A DNA stretch of 8,975 nt. Origin: Mycobacterium sp. GTDB lineage: Bacteria; Actinomycetota; Actinomycetes; Mycobacteriales; Mycobacteriaceae. Position numbers and translations under genes: made by a program. The notes beneath the pieces were generated by a model that saw only the letters and a program-made list of their open reading frames with translations, was not told where the DNA came from and did not search any database. Numbering within the stretch: position 1 is the stretch's first letter; each line of letters opens with the position of its first letter. This document shows positions 5,731 to 8,975 of the stretch, one piece after another. Location: positions 1-8,975 of the forward strand of contig JAHFVB010000173.1 in the NCBI GenBank assembly GCA_023264755.1. The letters run 5' to 3'.

Positions 5731-6950
5731 CGCTGTCCCCCGATGCCGTCCGGCCCAATGCCCCGACGCGCGAAGAGTTCTCGGAACGCCTGCTGCGCGG
5801 CTCGGTGAAGAAGTACTACGAGCCGATCGTCGACATCGACTGGGACGCCGAGCTCGATCCGGACAAGTTCTTCCTGCCACCCAAGGTGGTATCGCTGTAC
5901 GGAACGCCCATGTGGGACGCCATGACCCGCGCACAGCAGATCGAACTGTCGCGTCAGGAACTGGTCAACACGCTCTCGGCGGGCATCTGGTTCGAGAACA
6001 TCCTCAACCAGGCCATTCTGCGGACCATCATGCATCAAGATCCGACGGCCAGCGCGACGCACTACGCGCTGACCGAAATGGGTGACGAAACCCGGCACAT
6101 GGTGATGTTCGGCCGGGCCATCGAGCGCGTCGGCGCCAAGCCCATCGCGCCAAGGCGCTACCAGCGGATGATCATCAACGCGCTCCCACTCACCTTCAAG
6201 GGCTCCCTGCTGTGGATCGCCGCGCTGATTGGCGAGGAGATCTTCGACTCGCTGCAGCGCCAGATGATGGACGACCCCGAGTTGCAACCAATGGTGCAGC
6301 GGCTCATGCGGATTCACGTGACCGAGGAGGCCCGTCACATCCAGTTCGCGCGGGACGGCGTGCGCAAGCGCATCGGCGACATGCCACGGCCGAATCGCTG
6401 GTGGGTGGGCAACCTCAACGGTGTCGGCGGCTACTTCTTCCAGTTCCTGTTCACCAACCGGGCACCGTATCGGCGCGTCGGCCTGGATGCGCGCCAGGCC
6501 CGCCGGGTGGCGCGGCGCAGCCCCCACCGTCACGAAGTCCAGATCGCCGGGTTCGCACCGCTGGCCGCCTTCCTCGACGAGGTGGGGTTGCTGGGCCCGA
6601 TCGCGCGTCGGATGTGGCGGCGCACGCACTTCCTACCGAGCAGCCCCGTGGCCCACCCGTCCGAGCAGCGCCTCGAGGCCGCACCCGACGAGGTGTACGA
6701 CGGCCCGGCCACCCTACGCGTCGCCGACGACGACCACTCGGTACGCGTACGACTCACCGGCCACCTCGATCCGATCGACGGCAAATACCACTGGCGCGGA
6801 ACGATTTTCGGGGCGCTCCCCGACGACGTCCTGAAACGCCCGGAGGCCCTGCTGACCGCCAACGGCCGTACCGCCGCGGCCCGGCTCACCGAACGCTCGG
6901 CGCAGGGTGGCTACTCCGTGACCGGAATGGGCGCGCCACCCTTCAGCTGA
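5727..6950 (+). CDS. AurF-like diiron N-oxygenase fused to a C-terminal DUF4873-like domain
   Basis: This is a 407-residue protein. Residues about 15-300 form a ferritin-like helical diiron domain of the AurF (p-aminobenzoate N-oxygenase, PF11583) type, which uses O2 to oxidise amines. The ligand set is visible and spaced as in AurF: Glu90 (GIWFENIL), Glu121-X2-His124 (GDETRHMVMF), Glu170/171 (LIGEEIF), and His197-X3-Glu201-X2-His204 (RIHVTEEARHIQFAR). The His at 197 is the extra seventh ligand of AurF. Residues about 320-407 (VYDGPATLRVADD, VRVRLTGHLDPIDGKYHWRG, then GGYSVTGMGAPPFS) look like DUF4873, a domain I recall on mycobacterial monooxygenases. The substrate is unknown. ATG 5727 is chosen for the GGTGG just upstream and the ATGA overlap with the short uORF; TTG 5703 or GTG 5718/5721 would add 2-8 residues. 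It is divergent from cobF and overlaps the MFS gene tail-to-tail by 40 bp. Confidence 0.88.
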   Translation: MTLSPDAVRPNAPTREEFSERLLRGSVKKYYEPIVDIDWDAELDPDKFFLPPKVVSLYGTPMWDAMTRAQQIELSRQELVNTLSAGIWFENILNQAILRTIMHQDPTASATHYALTEMGDETRHMVMFGRAIERVGAKPIAPRRYQRMIINALPLTFKGSLLWIAALIGEEIFDSLQRQMMDDPELQPMVQRLMRIHVTEEARHIQFARDGVRKRIGDMPRPNRWWVGNLNGVGGYFFQFLFTNRAPYRRVGLDARQARRVARRSPHRHEVQIAGFAPLAAFLDEVGLLGPIARRMWRRTHFLPSSPVAHPSEQRLEAAPDEVYDGPATLRVADDDHSVRVRLTGHLDPIDGKYHWRGTIFGALPDDVLKRPEALLTANGRTAAARLTERSAQGGYSVTGMGAPPFS

Positions 6951-8128
6951 GGTAGCGCCGAGATCAGCACGACGACGGCGAACACCGCTCCGATCGTCCC
7001 GGATATCAGCAGCGGCCACCGGCCGTCGGCACCCCACAGCAGGCTGGCCCACAGCCCGGCGAGCAGCATCGCCAAACCCGTCGCGCCCTGGAAGACCCCC
7101 TGCGCACTGGCCTGACAATCCCCCGATGCCTCGCTCCCCCCGGCGCGGCCCTTGCTCACCAGCGTCGAGATCCAGGCCTTCCCCACGCCGTCGGTGCATC
7201 CCGTAAAGAGCCCGTACACCCCGATCAACAACCAGGCGGTCAGCGGATCGTCGGTCAGCCCGAGGCCCGTATAGCCAATCGCGAAGAACGTCAACCCGAT
7301 TCCGAACACGGCCGGTTGTGGCAGCCGGTCGGCCAGCAGGCCAGCCGGGTAGCTGGAGAGCGCGTAGACCGCGTTGTAGGTGACGTAGGCCAGAATCACC
7401 TCGACGACGGAGAAGCCGATCTCGTTGAGCCTCAACAGCAGAAGCGCGTCCGGGAAGTTGATGACGCTGAACGCGACGAGTAGGCCCGTGACGCGCCAGT
7501 AGCCACCGGGTAGGTCCCGCACGTGCGACAGGATGCTCGCCCGCACCGTCGTCACCAGTCGTCGCGGTTCCCTGGTGGCGAAGACCAGCGCGACGCTGAG
7601 CACGGCAGGCACCACGGCCACCCACAGCAAGGGTGCGATCCGATGGTCGAGCAGTTCGTAGCCCACCAGTCCCAGGAGCGGCCCGATGACCGCGCCGGCG
7701 GTGTCCATGGCCCGGTGGAACCCGAACACCCGACCGCGCGCGGAGACGTCCACGTCGACCACCAGCAGCGCATCTCTGGGCGCACCGCGCAGCCCCTTGC
7801 CGAGGCGGTCGGCGACGCGGCCCGCGAGCACCCCCGGCCAGGCGCCGAAGGCGGCGACCATCACCTTGCCGAGGGCCGCGAGGCCATAGCCCGTGGCGAT
7901 CAGCGGGCGGCGCGCGTACCGGTCGCCGAGTGGTCCGGAGGCGAGCTTGGTCAGCGCCGCCGCGCCCTCGGCCGCGCCCTCGATGGCGCCCACCACGGAC
8001 GGCGGCGCTCCGAGTACCGCGGTCAGGTAGATCGGCAGCAACGGATAGAGCAGCTCGCTGGCAGTGTCCTGCAAGAGCGACACCGCCGAGAGCACGCGGA
8101 CGTTGCGGGTCAACCAGGGTCCGGGCAC
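6911..8128 (-). CDS. Major facilitator superfamily (MFS) transporter
   Basis: This 405-residue polytopic inner-membrane protein has about 11-12 hydrophobic segments spread along its length. The loop 2-3 motif A is clear as GPLGDRYARRP (65-75), and a weaker copy GLLADRLPQP (263-272) lies between the corresponding helices of the second half, giving the usual 6+6 layout. A RGAPRDA segment (114-120) followed by RGRVFGFHRAMDTAGAVIGP (131-150) marks a widespread uncharacterised MFS group, probably proton-coupled export. The substrate cannot be named. The start is a GTG at 8128 (protein MPGPWLTRN...) with GGAG 13 nt upstream, a loose spacing; nothing better is in frame. The 3' end overlaps the diiron oxygenase gene by 40 bp on the opposite strand. 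It is divergent from the LLM oxidoreductase, 62 bp away, and shares with it an intergenic KstR-type site. A TAATTT (8167-8162) is a possible -10 for this gene. Confidence 0.9.
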   Translation of the reverse strand: MPGPWLTRNVRVLSAVSLLQDTASELLYPLLPIYLTAVLGAPPSVVGAIEGAAEGAAALTKLASGPLGDRYARRPLIATGYGLAALGKVMVAAFGAWPGVLAGRVADRLGKGLRGAPRDALLVVDVDVSARGRVFGFHRAMDTAGAVIGPLLGLVGYELLDHRIAPLLWVAVVPAVLSVALVFATREPRRLVTTVRASILSHVRDLPGGYWRVTGLLVAFSVINFPDALLLLRLNEIGFSVVEVILAYVTYNAVYALSSYPAGLLADRLPQPAVFGIGLTFFAIGYTGLGLTDDPLTAWLLIGVYGLFTGCTDGVGKAWISTLVSKGRAGGSEASGDCQASAQGVFQGATGLAMLLAGLWASLLWGADGRWPLLISGTIGAVFAVVVLISALPQLKGGAPIPVTE

Positions 8129-8165
8129 GACGACAATGATGCTCCGGGATTCCGCGCTACCAAAT

Positions 8166-8179
8166 TAGAACGTGTTCTA
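8166..8179. promoter_or_regulatory. KstR-type operator (TAGAACGTGTTCTA)
   Basis: TAGAAC, a 2-nt spacer and GTTCTA form a perfect palindrome that fits every fixed position of TNNAACNNGTTNNA. This is the published 14-bp pattern bound by KstR, the TetR-family repressor of the mycobacterial cholesterol/sterol catabolism regulon. It overlaps the -10 box of the LLM gene by 2 nt and ends 11 nt before its ATG, so binding would block initiation. On the other strand it overlaps a possible -10 (TAATTT) of the MFS gene. Confidence 0.7.
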
Positions 8180-8183
8180 GTAT
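8178..8183 (+). promoter_or_regulatory. -10 element (TAGTAT) of the LLM oxidoreductase gene, probably leaderless
   Basis: TAGTAT fits TANNNT and is 7 nt before the ATG at 8191, placing the transcription start at or within a base of the initiation codon. No Shine-Dalgarno sequence is present in the 7 nt between (CGGGTTC). No good -35 hexamer was seen. Confidence 0.5.
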
Positions 8184-8190
8184 CGGGTTC

Positions 8191-8975
8191 ATGCGGTTCA
8201 CCTATGCGGAAGCAATGACCGATCCCAAGTACTACATCCCGCTGGCCAAGGCGGCCGACCAGGCCGGATACCACGCAATGACGATCCCGGACAGCATCGC
8301 CTACCCCGAGGAATCAGACTCGAAGTATCCGTACACCGCGGACGGCAACCGCGAGTTCCTGGACGGCAAGTCGTTCATCGAATCGTTTGCATTGATCGGC
8401 GCACTCTCGGCGGTGACCACCAACCTGCACTTCAACATCTTCGTGTTGAAGCTGCCGATCCGTCCGCCCGCATTGGTGGCCAAGCAGGCCGGCTCGCTGG
8501 CCGCGATGTTCGACAACCGGCTCGGCCTCGGCGTCGGCACCAGCCCGTGGCCCGAGGACTACGAGATCATGGGCGTGCCCTTCGGCAAACGTGGCAAGCG
8601 GATGGACGAGTGCATCGACGTCATCCGGGGGCTCACCTCCGGCGACTACTTCGAGTACCACGGCGAGTTCTACGACATCCCCCGGTTCAAGATGACGCCG
8701 GCCCCCACCAAACCGGTGCCGATCCTGATCGGCGGGCACGCCGACGCCGCGCTGCGCCGTGCCGCGCGCAACGACGGCTGGATGCATGGGGGCGGCGATC
8801 CCGACGAGCTCGACCCGCTGCTCGCCAAACTTCAGAAGTTCCGGGACGAAGAGGACCGATTCGGCCTGGCCGACGAGTTCCAGATCCACGTCATCTCGAT
8901 CGACGGGTTCACGCTCGACGGCGTCAAACGGCTCGAGGACAAGGGCGTCACCGACGTCATCGTCGGCTTCCGGAT
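8191..8975 (+). CDS. LLM-class flavin/F420-dependent oxidoreductase, Rv0940c-like (C-terminus cut by window edge)
   Basis: The luciferase-like monooxygenase family has a TIM-barrel fold that uses FMN or, commonly in mycobacteria, coenzyme F420. 261 residues are present and the frame runs off the right edge; relatives of about 290 aa suggest some 25-30 residues are missing. Seen are the N-terminal strand MRFTYAEAM, LAKAADQAGYHAMTIPDS (18-35), the SAVTTNLHF strand (73-81), the family core RLGLGVGTSPWPEDYEIMGV (110-129), FGKRGKRMDE (131-140) and VPILIGGHADAALRRAAR (176-193). It closely resembles, from memory, M. tuberculosis Rv0940c, and its place and direction relative to pgi, the SDR and the Fpg gene also agree. 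The substrate is unknown. The KstR-type operator on its -10 suggests induction during growth on sterols. ATG 8191 is the only sensible start. Confidence 0.9.
   Translation, partial: MRFTYAEAMTDPKYYIPLAKAADQAGYHAMTIPDSIAYPEESDSKYPYTADGNREFLDGKSFIESFALIGALSAVTTNLHFNIFVLKLPIRPPALVAKQAGSLAAMFDNRLGLGVGTSPWPEDYEIMGVPFGKRGKRMDECIDVIRGLTSGDYFEYHGEFYDIPRFKMTPAPTKPVPILIGGHADAALRRAARNDGWMHGGGDPDELDPLLAKLQKFRDEEDRFGLADEFQIHVISIDGFTLDGVKRLEDKGVTDVIVGFR

Noticed and set aside
6451..7625. Long minus-strand and plus-strand frames over the diiron oxygenase and the MFS gene
   Set aside because: They are alternative frames of two genes with clear motifs, and their compositions are typical GC-rich shadows.
8314..8889. 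A 191-codon minus-strand frame inside the LLM gene
   Set aside because: It is antisense to a well-supported gene, shows no domain and has no plausible promoter or ribosome site. It is treated as a shadow frame.

Overview
The window is high-GC actinobacterial DNA that I read as chromosomal Mycobacterium/Mycolicibacterium. The glucose-6-phosphate isomerase, the short-chain dehydrogenase and the luciferase-like oxidoreductase closely match, as I remember them, M. tuberculosis Rv0946c, Rv0945 and Rv0940c. Their order and relative orientation, with an Fpg-family glycosylase like Rv0944 among them, is also that of the Rv0940c-Rv0946c segment. No IS element, phage gene cluster, CRISPR array, rRNA or tRNA was found. 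Every base is within about 110 nt of a gene, so there is no long empty stretch.

Layout, left to right: (1) the N-terminal part of an NAD(P)-dependent aldehyde (succinate-semialdehyde type) dehydrogenase on -, running off the left edge and divergent from (2) pgi on +; (3) a short-chain dehydrogenase/reductase on -, convergent with pgi after a 5-bp gap; (4) a secreted AroQ-gamma chorismate mutase on +, divergent from the SDR and overlapping tail-to-tail with (5) a full-length Fpg/Nei-family DNA glycosylase on -; (6) a small four-helix membrane protein of the phage-holin-4/YvlD family on -; (7) cobF, precorrin-6A synthase, on -; (8) an AurF-like diiron N-oxygenase fused to a C-terminal DUF4873-like domain on +, divergent from cobF, with a possible 11-codon leader peptide coupled to it by ATGA; (9) an MFS transporter on -, overlapping the diiron gene tail-to-tail by 40 bp; (10) an LLM-class (F420/FMN) oxidoreductase on +, running off the right edge.

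The genes are mostly short or single transcription units in divergent and convergent pairs, not one pathway operon. Central metabolism (pgi, aldehyde dehydrogenase), cobalamin synthesis (cobF), DNA repair (Fpg-like) and an exported aromatic-pathway enzyme sit side by side. The clearest regulatory signals are an exact match to the KstR (cholesterol regulon) operator pattern on the -10 region of the LLM gene, and the cobF/diiron-oxygenase intergenic region, which has a TTGACA promoter, a quasi-palindrome over its -10/start region and a strong ribosome binding site serving a short uORF. Several genes look leaderless (TANNNT about 6-7 nt before ATG), as is common in mycobacteria. I found no convincing wholly new multi-gene system. 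The best leads are the leader peptide/operator arrangement upstream of the AurF-DUF4873 fusion and the KstR-type site.
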